Assembly: GCF_001578935.1 (NCBI RefSeq) | Contig: NZ_KQ969521.1 | Coordinates: forward strand, 1,193,561-1,257,560 | DNA length: 64,000 nt | Direction: 5' to 3' | DNA from: Streptococcus oralis | GTDB lineage: Bacteria > Bacillota > Bacilli > Lactobacillales > Streptococcaceae | Part shown: in pieces, positions 33,618 through 43,301 of the stretch | Position numbering within the stretch: the first letter of the stretch is position 1 | How the letters are laid out: every line of letters starts with the position of its first letter | Position numbers and translations under genes: made by a program | The notes under the pieces: model-generated | What the model was told of the DNA's origin: nothing | Seen by the model: the letters and a program-made list of their open reading frames with translations, nothing else | Database searches by the model: none

Positions 33618-34868
33618 TTATGTAAAAGGCAAATCTGAAAAGAACTGAAAAATATTTTTCACCAGCAAATCTATCTTACTAAAATCAATATAATTAAAAG
33701 GAAAATTCTTATTATAGAAGAAACCTGTAACAAATGATATCGCAACAAGACTTACTGTTAATACATATACTGTACTACGATTTGAAACTATCTGCAATTG
33801 CATTCTATATGTATACAATATGAACGATGCAATTACTAGCATCGGTAGGAGTAAGAATAAATTTCTATCGTATATATTTCTGAATGGAACTGAACCCAAT
33901 GTTAATAAAGTTATATAATACGTCATCTTGACAAAGGAGAGTCTCCAATCATCAATTGTTTTGAGAGTTCTCCCTTGAATAAAATATTGAATCAAAAACA
34001 AAATCATCAAAACTACACCGATGTATAACCGAAGTGTCAAAGTCTTATTAAAGAGTTCCGCATAAGTTGCATTATCTGAATAAATTTCAATCTTTCTAAC
34101 AAAAGTTTGTAAAAAACCAATACCAGTCCAAACCGATAACTTTGGTACTAATTCTAATAGAATCGGAAAACCAAGTAGCACAAGTACACTTTTGCTAACT
34201 GTAACCTTTTTAAAGTAGAAAAAAACTAATCTTAATGCAACAAAATAAATCACCGCCGAATGAATACATAGTGGTATTGAGTACCATATCATCATCCAAG
34301 GTCTAGTATAATTGTTTTTTGACTCCAAATACATAATTAACATTACTAGAGAAATTGCCATACAAAATCTCATACCACTTGTTGTATATCTATAGTTATT
34401 TAGTAGCAATACTGTAATTAGAACTAGAGCATAAGTTAATTTAGAGCTAATTTTATAAGATTTGAATAGATCAACAACAACATAACCAAAACTAAAATAG
34501 GTCACAAAAGCCGAGATAAAGCTAAGCAAACTATAGTGGTGCGTATTTCTAACCAAATACATCAACGATGTATATACAGGAACAGAACCATAGTCATATC
34601 GACCCACTCTAAATCCCGATGCAAATGCTTGAAACATATAAACGATATTATCAAAATTTGTTAACACTGTTGTAGCTCTAAAGTGATAAGCCCCATCATC
34701 TAATGGGTGTGGAATATATCGTAAAGCTACAATAGAAATTGATAGGCACGCTAAAATTAAGTATATAGTCGAATACTTTCGATCACTAACGACTCCGAGA
34801 ATACTTAAAAATAAAGATAAAACAGGAAATGCAATAAAAAAAATACATGTAAGTAACAATAAAATCAT
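33618..34868 (-). CDS. wzy: Capsule polymerase Wzy (EpsG-like)
   Basis: The 416-aa integral membrane protein has about 10-12 predicted helices and a periplasmic-side DDGAYHF region near residue 60, resembling EpsG-family polysaccharide polymerases. Wzy joins repeat units at the outer face of the membrane. It is the only such protein in the locus besides Wzx, which supports the call. Its sequence is very AT-rich and probably not conserved with common serotypes. Confidence 0.78.
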   Translation of the reverse strand: MILLLLTCIFFIAFPVLSLFLSILGVVSDRKYSTIYLILACLSISIVALRYIPHPLDDGAYHFRATTVLTNFDNIVYMFQAFASGFRVGRYDYGSVPVYTSLMYLVRNTHHYSLLSFISAFVTYFSFGYVVVDLFKSYKISSKLTYALVLITVLLLNNYRYTTSGMRFCMAISLVMLIMYLESKNNYTRPWMMIWYSIPLCIHSAVIYFVALRLVFFYFKKVTVSKSVLVLLGFPILLELVPKLSVWTGIGFLQTFVRKIEIYSDNATYAELFNKTLTLRLYIGVVLMILFLIQYFIQGRTLKTIDDWRLSFVKMTYYITLLTLGSVPFRNIYDRNLFLLLPMLVIASFILYTYRMQLQIVSNRSTVYVLTVSLVAISFVTGFFYNKNFPFNYIDFSKIDLLVKNIFQFFSDLPFT

Positions 34869-34871
34869 AAT

Positions 34872-35666
34872 CTAAAAACTCTGTCCATATTTTTTTCCAA
34901 AGAATTTTGCTTGTAGGAAAGATTTCCCTTTTTGAACCAAGTCAATCTTTTCCATATAGATAAACGGAATCTCTTTTATCCGCAAATCTTGATTTGCCAA
35001 CCAAACATTAAACAAGCGTTCGCTGACTCTACCAAATAATCTAGCATCAAAAGCAGAGTAGCCTGTTATATCTAATCTTCTATACAATTCATCAATAATT
35101 GGGAATAGCCATTCACAATAAGCCACTACATTCTCTTTGGACATGATAAACATATTGAACATATACCCACTGCGTTGTCTCATGACACTATCAAATGTTT
35201 CAATGTATTCTTGATTTAACTCACTTATAATCTGACGCGTCATATCTAAATGCTTAGCATCGTGTGTATGAGAATAGTGCGAATATAAAGTTTCAATATA
35301 ATATTTCCTTTTTCGGGGAACGATAACATCGTATTTTGACATCAGGCTTTCCACTTCTGATTTTGAAAGAATAATGTCATCCATACTGATTGCTTCGCTA
35401 TATGAGTGTCGTTTTGACGTAAAATATCGGCGATAATGTACCAATCCGAGATAATCACATTCTAAATTTTTCCAAGCCCAATATAATCCTGTTAATTCGC
35501 AATAATAAGGATTAAGGTGAGAAATATGAACTCCTTGATTATCTGGTTGATAGCCCAGATTTTCCTTCCCTTCACTGCCAACTTGGATAGGAATGTACAA
35601 TTCTTTATCCTCTGGCATTTGAAATTGTTTATGTGTCGCAATTATTATTTTATACGTTTTAGACAT
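34872..35666 (-). CDS. DUF4422-family capsular glycosyltransferase
   Basis: The 264-aa protein starts MSKTYKIIIATHKQFQMPED and contains GLYWAWKN, LGLVHYRRYF and MFNMFIMSKENV, all typical of DUF4422. Members in streptococcal capsule loci have been described as galactofuranosyl- or galactosyl-type transferases, which fits the presence of glf at the end of this operon; that functional link is an inference. It is the first gene after the initial transferase, so it may add the second sugar. Confidence 0.78.
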   Translation of the reverse strand: MSKTYKIIIATHKQFQMPEDKELYIPIQVGSEGKENLGYQPDNQGVHISHLNPYYCELTGLYWAWKNLECDYLGLVHYRRYFTSKRHSYSEAISMDDIILSKSEVESLMSKYDVIVPRKRKYYIETLYSHYSHTHDAKHLDMTRQIISELNQEYIETFDSVMRQRSGYMFNMFIMSKENVVAYCEWLFPIIDELYRRLDITGYSAFDARLFGRVSERLFNVWLANQDLRIKEIPFIYMEKIDLVQKGKSFLQAKFFGKKYGQSF

Positions 35667-35796
35667 TTCTATATCCTAATTCAATTTCCTTCATCTATAA
35701 CTAGCTTAACAATTTTTTAGTTAAAATAGTAATTATCCTCTATTGAAGAAACTATCCAGCCAAAATAGATTAACACTAAAACTATTTTGACCCGAA

Positions 35797-35845
35797 AAGA
35801 TGAAATTGAATACAAAAGGATATATTTAGTATTCAATTTCATCTT
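35797..35845. repeat. Perfect 17-bp inverted repeat inside the capsule operon
   Basis: AAGATGAAATTGAATAC and its exact complement GTATTCAATTTCATCTT flank a 15-nt loop, in the 215-bp gap between the initial transferase and the DUF4422 gene. On the minus strand it is followed by TTTTCGGG, so it could act as a partial terminator or an RNA-stability element. No gene is visible in the rest of the gap. Confidence 0.8.
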
Positions 35846-35881
35846 TATATATTCCGCTCCATATAGATTCAGCTTGAATTC

Positions 35882-36517
35882 TCAATGAGCTCCTTCACGA
35901 GACAACACTCTTCTAATCGTCAAAAAGAAGATTTTGATATCTAACCATAAAGACTGATTTCTAGGATAATATAATTCCATTTCACAACGTTCAGGATAAT
36001 ATACCCCACTCCTACCAGAAACTTGCCATATCCCTGTAATCCCAGGGCGAACAGACAATAAAACTTCCCGTTCCTCTTCAGTATATTCGTCTAGTTCATT
36101 TTCAAGAATTGGTCTTGGACCAATAAGACTCATATCACCTAGCAATAAATTTATAAACTGAGGAACTTCATCAATACTTGTTTTTCTTATAAAGCCCCCA
36201 ATATTTGTAAGTCTCGGATCCTCATTTGGTGGCAATTTATAGCTATTCTTTTTATACTTTTCATAAAGTTCCTTATTCGAAATTAGAATTTCTTCTGCAT
36301 TTTCGACCATCGATTTGAACTTAACGATTTTAAATTTTTTCCCTCTGAGACCCGCTCTGTATTGTGTAAAAAATATACTCCCTTTATAACCTTTAATTTT
36401 ATAGATTACAAAGATGATTAGACAACAGGGTAAAACTATAAATATTGTTCCAAACAAGCCGATAAATATATCCATCAATTTTTTAAAACCAATATAGATG
36501 ATATTGTTTTGTTTCAC
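35882..36517 (-). CDS. Initial undecaprenyl-phosphate sugar-1-phosphate transferase (short form)
   Basis: This 211-aa enzyme puts the first sugar phosphate onto undecaprenyl phosphate. It has one N-terminal membrane helix (about residues 15-38) and the bacterial sugar transferase core: KFKSMVENAEEI, RKTSIDEVPQFINLLLGDMSLIGPRP (read in two parts) and RPGITGIWQVSGRS. It lacks the large multi-helix N-terminal half of WchA/CpsE, so it belongs with the short PglC/WciI/WcjG-type enzymes. The first sugar is therefore probably not glucose, but which one is unknown. Confidence 0.9.
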   Translation of the reverse strand: MKQNNIIYIGFKKLMDIFIGLFGTIFIVLPCCLIIFVIYKIKGYKGSIFFTQYRAGLRGKKFKIVKFKSMVENAEEILISNKELYEKYKKNSYKLPPNEDPRLTNIGGFIRKTSIDEVPQFINLLLGDMSLIGPRPILENELDEYTEEEREVLLSVRPGITGIWQVSGRSGVYYPERCEMELYYPRNQSLWLDIKIFFLTIRRVLSREGAH

Positions 36518-36573
36518 CTAAAACTCCCCCCTTGTAATAATCTCCTCAGATAATTCCCAAACTACAAGATTCC

Positions 36574-37257
36574 TTATTTTTTCCCATAAGAGCCATACTC
36601 ACCGTAAGACCCATATTTTTCAGCTGAAGTATTGAGTTTATTAAGCACAATTCCTAAGAATGGCTTACTTGTTTGTTCCAATTGAATCTTAGCCTTTTGT
36701 ACATCTTTTCTGTTTGTCTCTCCTGCCGCAGTAACTAAAACAGATGCATCACACTGCTGTGTGATAATCGCCGCATCGATAACGATCCCAATCGGTGCAG
36801 TATCTACGATGATGTAATCAAAATACTTGCGCAAAGTATCCAGCATGGTCGCAAAATTTTCACTTTGTAACAAAGCTGTTGGGTTTGGTGATACAGAACC
36901 CGCTTGAATGACAAACAAATTTTCAACATTGGTTTCACATAAACCTTGTGATAGGTCTGTTGTGCCTGACAAGAACTCTGTTAGGCCTGTAATCTTTTCC
37001 CGTGATTTAAAGACACCTGACATGACTGAATTACGGATATCCGCATCAATCAACAGCGTCTTATAGCCCGCACGCGCGAAAGCCCAAGCAATATTGGTAG
37101 AAGTTGTTGATTTTCCTTCTCCTGGTTTGACAGACGTAACGGAAATCACTTTCAAGTTATTCCCACTCAATTGAATATTGGTGCGAAGGGCATTGTAGTA
37201 TTCTTCTGCTTTTCTTGCCAAATCTAATTTTTTTTGTGCAATTTCTAACGTTGGCAT
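36574..37257 (-). CDS. wze: Capsule tyrosine autokinase Wze (CpsD)
   Basis: The 227-aa BY-kinase has the Walker A SVKPGEGKSTTS (about residues 42-53), Walker A' TLLIDADIR and Walker B YIIVDTAPIG motifs, and a C-terminal tyrosine cluster (YGSYGEYGSYGKK) that is autophosphorylated. With Wzd it forms the co-polymerase complex controlling chain length and ties capsule synthesis to the division site. It follows wzd by 9 bp. Confidence 0.96.
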   Translation of the reverse strand: MPTLEIAQKKLDLARKAEEYYNALRTNIQLSGNNLKVISVTSVKPGEGKSTTSTNIAWAFARAGYKTLLIDADIRNSVMSGVFKSREKITGLTEFLSGTTDLSQGLCETNVENLFVIQAGSVSPNPTALLQSENFATMLDTLRKYFDYIIVDTAPIGIVIDAAIITQQCDASVLVTAAGETNRKDVQKAKIQLEQTSKPFLGIVLNKLNTSAEKYGSYGEYGSYGKK

Positions 37258-37266
37258 TTTTCTCTC

Positions 37267-37959
37267 CTATTTCAATTTATCCAAATTTGGAACTACTCCC
37301 AATAGTGCAATTTGCATCACGTCCTCAATATCTTCTGGGCGTTTCACTCGTGTATCCAAGAGCTCAACAAGGAGAACTGTGACAACCATCACAACCGCCC
37401 CCGCAAGGAATCCAACCATGGTATTGCGACGAATATTTGGTGAAGATGGCGATGTTGCAGGGCGTGCTTCTTCAAGGGTTGTCACATCCGAAACGCGAGT
37501 GACGCTGATGATCTTTTGAGCCGCAACCTCTCTCAAAGAGTTGGCGATACGGCTAGCTTCCTCAGGTGCACGGTCTGTAACAGAAATCGATACAATACGC
37601 GTATCCACTGGAACTGTTACCTTGATTTTACTAGCTAGACCTTTTGGAGGGAGTTCTAGTTTCAAATCAGTCGCAACCTTCTCTAAAACGTCTTGCGAGA
37701 GAATGATTTCGCGATAGTCTTTTACCAAGTAAGATCCTGCTTGCAAGTCTTGGTTAGTCAAGCCAGGCTTATCTCCCTGATTACGATTGACCACATAAAT
37801 TCGGGTCGTACTCGTAAACTCCGGCTTCACAATAAAACTACTGTAGGCAAATGCTACTGTCCCTGTCACGAATGCTACCAAAGCAATTAAAAATTTTCGT
37901 TTCCAAAGGATTTTAAGCAAGTGAAATACATCGATTTCCATCATATTTTGTTCTTTCAT
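37267..37959 (-). CDS. wzd: Capsule co-polymerase/kinase activator Wzd (CpsC)
   Basis: This 230-aa membrane protein has two transmembrane helices (about residues 22-40 and 182-202) enclosing an extracellular Wzz domain, with the [11 protein letters not shown] segment before the second helix. It activates the Wze kinase and sets polymer length. It lies in the conserved wzg-wzh-wzd-wze order. Confidence 0.95.
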   Translation of the reverse strand: MKEQNMMEIDVFHLLKILWKRKFLIALVAFVTGTVAFAYSSFIVKPEFTSTTRIYVVNRNQGDKPGLTNQDLQAGSYLVKDYREIILSQDVLEKVATDLKLELPPKGLASKIKVTVPVDTRIVSISVTDRAPEEASRIANSLREVAAQKIISVTRVSDVTTLEEARPATSPSSPNIRRNTMVGFLAGAVVMVVTVLLVELLDTRVKRPEDIEDVMQIALLGVVPNLDKLK

Positions 37960-37967
37960 TTTTTCTC

Positions 37968-38699
37968 CTAAATCAATTGATCCATTATGATTTTTCTTGG
38001 GTTCTCTTTAAAGAGTTCCCTGGCCTTATTTTCACCGTATTTTTGGGCAATGATATCATAGGCTTCCTCCATATGAGGAGGTCTGTGATCCAAGTTGTGC
38101 ATATCACTTGCTATCACGTGAACCAGATCTCGTTCCAAGAAATACTGGGCTCTCTTTTTCATAAATTTATAGGTTTCTCCGAAGAGTTTTGGTTTCAAAA
38201 CATGAGAACTATTAACCTGAGTATAACATCCCATATCAATCAGCTCTCGCACGCGCTTTTCATTGTTTTCTAAAGCATCGTAACGTTCAATGTGGGCAAT
38301 GACGGGTGTAATGCCTAACATTAGAATATTACTCAGCCCCTTATGTATATCCCGATAGGGTGTATTCATACTAAACTCAATCAAAGCATAGCGACTATCG
38401 TTGAGGGTTGGGATTAATTTCTTTTCTAACTTCTCAACAACATCCGGAGTATAGTAGATTTCCGCTCCATAGGCAATGATTAAGTCATCCGCAACTTCCT
38501 TAGCCATTTCTCGTACCTTTAGAAAGTTAGTCGCGATTTTTTCTTCAGGAGTTTCGAACATCCCTTTTCGTCTATGCGAAGTTGAAACGATTGTCCTCAC
38601 TCCTTGACTGTAGGCCTCTCTAAGAAGTTTTTTACTTTCCTCTATCGACTTTGGACCATCGTCCACATCAAAAACGATGTGCGAATGGATATCTATCAT
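37968..38699 (-). CDS. wzh: Capsule Mn-dependent protein tyrosine phosphatase Wzh (CpsB)
   Basis: The 243-aa PHP-family phosphatase begins [18 protein letters not shown], supplying metal-binding His and Asp residues, and has [14 protein letters not shown] and VIASDMHN further on. It dephosphorylates Wze. Its stop and the next start are 8 bp apart, and it begins 1 bp after wzg. Confidence 0.96.
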   Translation of the reverse strand: MIDIHSHIVFDVDDGPKSIEESKKLLREAYSQGVRTIVSTSHRRKGMFETPEEKIATNFLKVREMAKEVADDLIIAYGAEIYYTPDVVEKLEKKLIPTLNDSRYALIEFSMNTPYRDIHKGLSNILMLGITPVIAHIERYDALENNEKRVRELIDMGCYTQVNSSHVLKPKLFGETYKFMKKRAQYFLERDLVHVIASDMHNLDHRPPHMEEAYDIIAQKYGENKARELFKENPRKIIMDQLI

Positions 38700-38700
38700 G

Positions 38701-40146
38701 CTACTTGCCCTCCATCACATCATTGATAGCAGCTTTCGCAGCGGCCAAGCTACTTTCATCAATTTCCATCATGTAGAGGTTACTATCTGGCATAGCGTAT
38801 GAAGGAAGATCCGTGCGTCCAGTTCCCTTCAAGTCTTGAGAGTTGACTTTGTAGTTCCCACCACTCTCCAATTGAGTATTAACCAGATCCATCATGGTTT
38901 CCAAAGGCATATTGGTCTGAAGAGAATCTTGCAATCCCTTGATGATGTTATCGTAGTTTTTTAAAGCCTCAGTTGACGTCAACTTCTGAATAATAGCTAC
39001 AATAACCTTTTGTTGGTTCCGACCACGGTCACGATCTCCATCTGCTAGAGAGTAGCGCTCACGAACAAAACCAAGAGCCTGCTCAGAGTCTAGATGGACA
39101 TTCCCAACAGGATAATACTTCCCGTTAGTATGTGCTGTAAACTCCTGATCATTATAGACGTCAACACCTCCTAAAAGATCAATCAATTTCAAGAAAGAGG
39201 TGAAGTTCAAGCGAACATAGTAATTGATATCAACCCCGTATAGGTTTTCCAAGGTATGAATTGATGAGTCCACCCCATAAATTCCCGCGTGGGTCAATTT
39301 ATCCTTTTGATTATTTCCCCCATCCGCAATCGGAACATAGGAATCTCGAGGTGTTGTGGTGAGAAGGATTTTCTTGGTATCTCGGTTCACAGTCATCAAA
39401 ATGTTTACATCTGAACGCGAAACGGAACTAATCGGACCATAGGTATCAATACCACTCACATAAATATTGAAAGCTTTATTCTTCGATACCTTTGGTGCCG
39501 CAACATCCTTAGTTAATTGTTTTGTATAGATTTTTTTGATTTTTGAAGTATAATCTGGATACTCTGCTTCAATGATATTTTCAAAGACACTATTTAAGAT
39601 AATTGCTTTCGTTTCGCCAGAAAGCAGACTCTTATAAGCTGCTAGATAAGAAGCACTCTGTTCAACTGTCAAGTCTTTACTCTGTGTCGTCTTAATATCC
39701 GCCACCAACTTTTGGATATTATCATTATCTGTTTCAGTCGGACCTGTTACACTATCCAACTGGGTCACATTATTGATTTCACTGTCTTTCAAAACGACCA
39801 CACTCATCGAATACTCTGAGTAGTTTGAGGTCGCATTGATATGATTGGTAAAACCGACAAACTGCTGCAAAGCATAGAGAGAAACGGAGCTAACTACGAT
39901 AGCAAGTGTCAAAAAGAAAACCGTAAACTTCTCGGCTTTTTTATACACTATCAGAAGGATTGCAATTACAGCAGAAATAAAAATAAGAACCGCCGTAAGG
40001 ATATTGAGGTACCGAAAAGCTAAGATATTATGTTTAAAAATTAAGAACAGCAAAAAACCACTCAATAATAAATAAATGGTTGCTAAAACTATATTAATAT
40101 TTCGTTTCACATTCCCTAAACGAGCTCTCTTTGAACGTCTACTCAT
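38701..40146 (-). CDS. wzg: LytR-CpsA-Psr ligase Wzg (CpsA)
   Basis: Wzg is the first capsule gene and encodes a 481-aa LCP enzyme that attaches capsule to peptidoglycan. Three N-terminal helices (about residues 15-110) precede an accessory domain and the LCP domain with [34 protein letters not shown] and the [18 protein letters not shown] region containing arginines that bind the lipid pyrophosphate. AGGGG lies before the ATG. Confidence 0.96.
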   Translation of the reverse strand: MSRRSKRARLGNVKRNINIVLATIYLLLSGFLLFLIFKHNILAFRYLNILTAVLIFISAVIAILLIVYKKAEKFTVFFLTLAIVVSSVSLYALQQFVGFTNHINATSNYSEYSMSVVVLKDSEINNVTQLDSVTGPTETDNDNIQKLVADIKTTQSKDLTVEQSASYLAAYKSLLSGETKAIILNSVFENIIEAEYPDYTSKIKKIYTKQLTKDVAAPKVSKNKAFNIYVSGIDTYGPISSVSRSDVNILMTVNRDTKKILLTTTPRDSYVPIADGGNNQKDKLTHAGIYGVDSSIHTLENLYGVDINYYVRLNFTSFLKLIDLLGGVDVYNDQEFTAHTNGKYYPVGNVHLDSEQALGFVRERYSLADGDRDRGRNQQKVIVAIIQKLTSTEALKNYDNIIKGLQDSLQTNMPLETMMDLVNTQLESGGNYKVNSQDLKGTGRTDLPSYAMPDSNLYMMEIDESSLAAAKAAINDVMEGK

Positions 40147-40179
40147 GATAATCCCCTATACACGTTAATAGTTATAAAT

Positions 40180-40210
40180 ATTATATCACAATCATGATGG
40201 AAATTCCATC
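40180..40210 (-). promoter_or_regulatory. Predicted capsule operon promoter with overlapping palindrome
   Basis: The -10 TATAAT (40180-40185) lies about 35 bp before wzg, preceded by TGTGA; the -35 region is weak (TGGAAT). A near-perfect palindrome, GATGGAAATTCCATC (40196-40210), overlaps it and could be an operator. The regulator is unknown. Confidence 0.5.
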
Positions 40211-40299
40211 TATCCTTGCTATTTTCAGCGTTTTCATTCGCTTTTGTTCTCTTAAGTTGCTCTAAAATATAAGCAAGGTTCCGAATGCCATTCTACACA

Positions 40300-40330
40300 A
40301 AAAGACAAGGCGCTCAGGGGCAACCTTGTC
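40300..40330 (-). terminator. Terminator of the AliB-like gene upstream of the capsule operon
   Basis: GACAAGG and CCTTGTC form a stem followed by TTTTTG on the minus strand, immediately after the stop codon. It isolates the lipoprotein gene from the capsule promoter. Confidence 0.8.
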
Positions 40331-40337
40331 TGTAATC

Positions 40338-42299
40338 TTATTTTACGTGGTTTTCAAACTCTTTTTGGCTCTTTTCGATAGCTTTTTTACTTTCTTCTTC
40401 CCACTTAGCCTTGGCTTCATCAAATTGTTTCTTGGTAACAGGGTCTTTTTGTAATCTCATGTACTTATAATTATTTCCGTCACCCTTGATTCCCACTAGG
40501 GAGTAGGCACGTGTAAAGGGAGTTACTTTGGTTACAGAGGCTGTACCACCATTTGACATAGCAGACATAACTAGAGAATTGTCAATCATCCAAGCTTGAG
40601 CTTCAGCGTATTTTTCATAACGCTTAGATACATCTTTGTTCTCAGCATCTGCTTCTTTCAGGAGTTGTGTATAGGTATCGAGTCCCAAACTCTTGATGAG
40701 CTCTTGGTCTTCCTTAACGTCAAGACCAAAAATTTTGAGATAGAAGCCAGTTTCAGCATTGAAGGGGTCTAGATAAGTTGATGGATCCTGGTAATCACCA
40801 ACCCAACCATCAAAGTTTAGGTCGTAGTCACGAGCTGCTGGATTTGGTGCTAGGAAAGCAACATTTCCAAAGTCATCTGTAGAAAGCTGTTGAACATCAA
40901 TAACGATATTGTCAGAACCTAGTACTGTTTCAAGGGTTTGTTTAACCGAGTTCATACCAGAAACCGCATTTTTATTCGTCTGATCAACAGGGACATCCAA
41001 ATGGATTGGGAAAGTCACGCCTTGGGCTTCCAATTCCTTTTTAGCTTCCGCAAATTTTGCTTGGGCCTTTTCCTTGTTAAAGTAGGCATCTTGAGCATCT
41101 GCCAAATTGATACCTGACCACTCAGTTCCGTAGTTCACAAGCTTAGAAGCTGTTACTTCTCCAAAGGTCTTATCTCCCACCTGGACAAATGTTGGGGGAA
41201 CCAGAGTATTACGAAGGGTTTTGCTCGCTGCTTCTTCACCGTTAGATTGAGCAGAGTAGGCTGTTCGATCAATACCAAAGTTGATAGCCTGACGGAAATT
41301 TTTATTTAAGATAGCTGTTTGAGCTGATTTCTTTTGTTCGTCCGTTGTTTTAGCGGTACGATTATAGGTTTTACGGTTGACGTTAAAGTTAAAGTACCAA
41401 GATGTCTTGTCTTGTAAGCTATAGACGATATTGTCTTGGTATTTTTCTTTTGTCTTAGCATAGTTCGAACTATTTGGATAGACTCCTGCAATCGAATAAG
41501 CACCACTTTCAAAGTTTCGAATCGTCATCTCCTGATCTGACCCATCGAAATAGGCTAACTTAACTTTTTCAATGGTTACTTTATCATGGTCATAATAGTG
41601 TGGATTCTTCACATATTCGATCGAAGATTTTGATGTGAAATCTTTTAACAGATATGGACCGTTATAAAGGATGCTGTCTGGTGTCAAGGTACCAAAATCT
41701 TTATCCTTTGATTTCAAAAACTCTTCGTTGACTGGGAAAAGAATACTATTGGTTGTCTTAGAGTTCCAATAAGGTTCTGGTCGTGTCAAAGTGTACTCAA
41801 CCGTATAGTCATCCAAGGCTTTGACACCAACAGTTGAAAAGTCATTGGTCACACCCGTCACATAGTCATTCAATCCCTTGATTGAATTTTGAATCAGATC
41901 CATGGCTTGCCCCTTATTGTCTGCGGCATATTTGATCCCAGTGACAAAATCCTGAGCTTTGACTGAAGCATATTCCTCACCATCAGCCGTATACCACTTG
42001 GCATCTTTTCTAAGCTTGTAGGTATAGGTCAAACCATCTGCTGAAACAGACCAATCCTCCGCAAGAGCAGGTACGAGGTTCCCATAGCTGTCATTTTCTA
42101 ACAAACCATCTACGAGATTGGTAATAACGGCAGTGTTATCCGCATAATAATCTAGAAGATAGTTAAAAGTTGTCGGATTCGCACTAAATGTTGATGAATA
42201 AGTGCTAGTATCTGTGTTGGACTGTCCACAAGCAGAGAGCAAAATCCCTGTCGCTAAGACAAGACCCGTCCCGATTAGTCTTTTTTTCAGTTTGATCAT
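40338..42299 (-). CDS. AliB-like oligopeptide-binding lipoprotein (copy next to wzg)
   Basis: The 653-aa family 5 solute-binding lipoprotein starts MIKLKKRLIGTGLVLATGI with the lipobox LSAC; AAGGAG is 6 nt before the second of two adjacent ATGs. It shares the LVPALAEDWSVSADGLTYTY and NFRQAINFGIDRTAY segments with AliA and ends KKAIEKSQKEFENHVK. It probably binds a distinct set of peptides for the Ami permease. Lipoproteins of this kind (AliC/AliD) occupy the cps locus of some non-encapsulated pneumococci; here they coexist with complete capsule genes. It has its own promoter and terminator. Confidence 0.88.
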   Translation of the reverse strand: MIKLKKRLIGTGLVLATGILLSACGQSNTDTSTYSSTFSANPTTFNYLLDYYADNTAVITNLVDGLLENDSYGNLVPALAEDWSVSADGLTYTYKLRKDAKWYTADGEEYASVKAQDFVTGIKYAADNKGQAMDLIQNSIKGLNDYVTGVTNDFSTVGVKALDDYTVEYTLTRPEPYWNSKTTNSILFPVNEEFLKSKDKDFGTLTPDSILYNGPYLLKDFTSKSSIEYVKNPHYYDHDKVTIEKVKLAYFDGSDQEMTIRNFESGAYSIAGVYPNSSNYAKTKEKYQDNIVYSLQDKTSWYFNFNVNRKTYNRTAKTTDEQKKSAQTAILNKNFRQAINFGIDRTAYSAQSNGEEAASKTLRNTLVPPTFVQVGDKTFGEVTASKLVNYGTEWSGINLADAQDAYFNKEKAQAKFAEAKKELEAQGVTFPIHLDVPVDQTNKNAVSGMNSVKQTLETVLGSDNIVIDVQQLSTDDFGNVAFLAPNPAARDYDLNFDGWVGDYQDPSTYLDPFNAETGFYLKIFGLDVKEDQELIKSLGLDTYTQLLKEADAENKDVSKRYEKYAEAQAWMIDNSLVMSAMSNGGTASVTKVTPFTRAYSLVGIKGDGNNYKYMRLQKDPVTKKQFDEAKAKWEEESKKAIEKSQKEFENHVK

Positions 42300-42337
42300 C
42301 ATTCACTCCTTTATGTCACTTTTTATAACATAACCAT

Positions 42338-42366
42338 ATTTTATCAAATTTATTCAAAAATGTAAA
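42338..42366 (-). promoter_or_regulatory. Predicted promoter of the AliB-like gene
   Basis: TTTACA, 17 bp, TAAAAT with a TG-n extension on the minus strand, about 40 bp before the start codon. Confidence 0.6.
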
Positions 42367-42399
42367 GTTACTTCTTTTATGACAACTGGTGTCTCAAAA

Positions 42400-43220
42400 T
42401 CATAACCACCCGTCTAACGGGTGGTTTGCACCAGGGCTATAAGCCCAAATTACCAGCAAGCGCCTAAAGACGCTGGCTTTCACGTTGTTCAAGCCTCATT
42501 GCTCTTGACTCTTCACAAACCTCTCAAAGAGGTGTTCGCATTACTTACCACTATCCCTAAAGGGATCCTCATATTCTTTTACACTTAAGAATCTAGTGCT
42601 ATATCATGCTTTACTCGTTCTCAAATTTTCATACTCGTGAAGAAATCATCCACTGGATAATTTCTTTACTCTTGAATATATTTCCTAATTGTGGCTTCAT
42701 TAAGTCCCACTGTACTCACATAATAACCTTCTGCCCAAAATGCCGATTCCCAAACTTGTACTTGAGGTTGGCGTGTTTATCAAACATCATGAGTGCGCTT
42801 TTACCTTTTAAATATCCCATGAAACTTGAAACACCTATCCTCGGTGGAATACTTACTAACATATGTACATGATCAGGCATTAAGTGACCTTCGATAATTT
42901 CAACACCTTTATAACTGCACAAACGATGAAATATTTCGCCTAAACTACTTCGATATTGATTATAGATCACTTTTCGTCTATACTTAGGGGTAAACACAAT
43001 GTGATAGAACACATCCACTTTGTGTGTGATAAACTATATGCCTTTTGTGCCCTCAACTTCTTTATTTTTAGGTTTCGGCAAAAATCATCCACTGGATAAT
43101 TTTTCTTCTCCTTTCGCTTTACAATTGGCTTGAACACCTTTATTGTATCGCGTTTGGAGTTTTTTGGGTATAACCTTCGACGCGCACCCGCATAGCGGGT
43201 GGTTTATTTGTCTCGCACCT
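42400..43220 (-). mobile_element. Degenerate IS200/IS605-type element between two AliB-like genes
   Basis: A broken IS200-type TnpA gene lies between two small hairpins: CACCCGTCTAACGGGTGG (about 42409-42426) and CACCCGCATAGCGGGTGG (about 43185-43202). These match the subterminal hairpins of single-strand transposing IS200/IS605 elements, which lack inverted terminal repeats. No TnpB gene is present. A 19-bp direct repeat (42645-42663 and 43084-43102, ATCATCCACTGGATAATTT) flanks the transposase fragment. Exact ends are uncertain. Confidence 0.7.
42666..43053 (-). pseudogene. tnpA: IS200-like Y1 transposase, inactivated by several mutations
   Basis: The fragment encodes the HUH/Y1 transposase core, including YHIVFTPKYRRKVIYNQYRS and HLMPDHVHMLVSIPP (the HxH metal motif). 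It is broken at least four ways. The start codon is AGG instead of ATG at 43051-43053. A base is missing after the TKWMC-equivalent codons near 43010. A T is missing in the run near 42737, which turns HFWAEGYYV into HFGQKVIM and a stop. The C-terminus ends early at 42666. The catalytic Tyr region survives only in the shifted frame. It cannot yield active transposase. Confidence 0.85.
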
Positions 43221-43252
43221 TGCGGAGCGAGACGGACTAATAGTCACATAAT

Positions 43253-43290
43253 AAAAAAAGGAAGCACAGATTATTCTGCAACTTCCTTTT
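43253..43290 (-). terminator. Terminator of the second AliB-like gene
   Basis: AAGGAAG and CTTCCTT form a stem with an internal AGA/TCT pairing, followed by TTTTTTT on the minus strand, just after the stop codon at 43302. Confidence 0.8.
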
Positions 43291-43301
43291 CTATTTATAG
43301 A

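Noticed and set aside
35882-36517. Truncated WchA (glucose-1-phosphate transferase) pseudogene
   Set aside because: The reading frame is complete, with its own start and single N-terminal helix typical of short initial transferases, so it is not a fragment.
42606-42872. An 88-codon plus-strand frame in the IS region
   Set aside because: It is antisense to the decayed transposase and composed of its complement.
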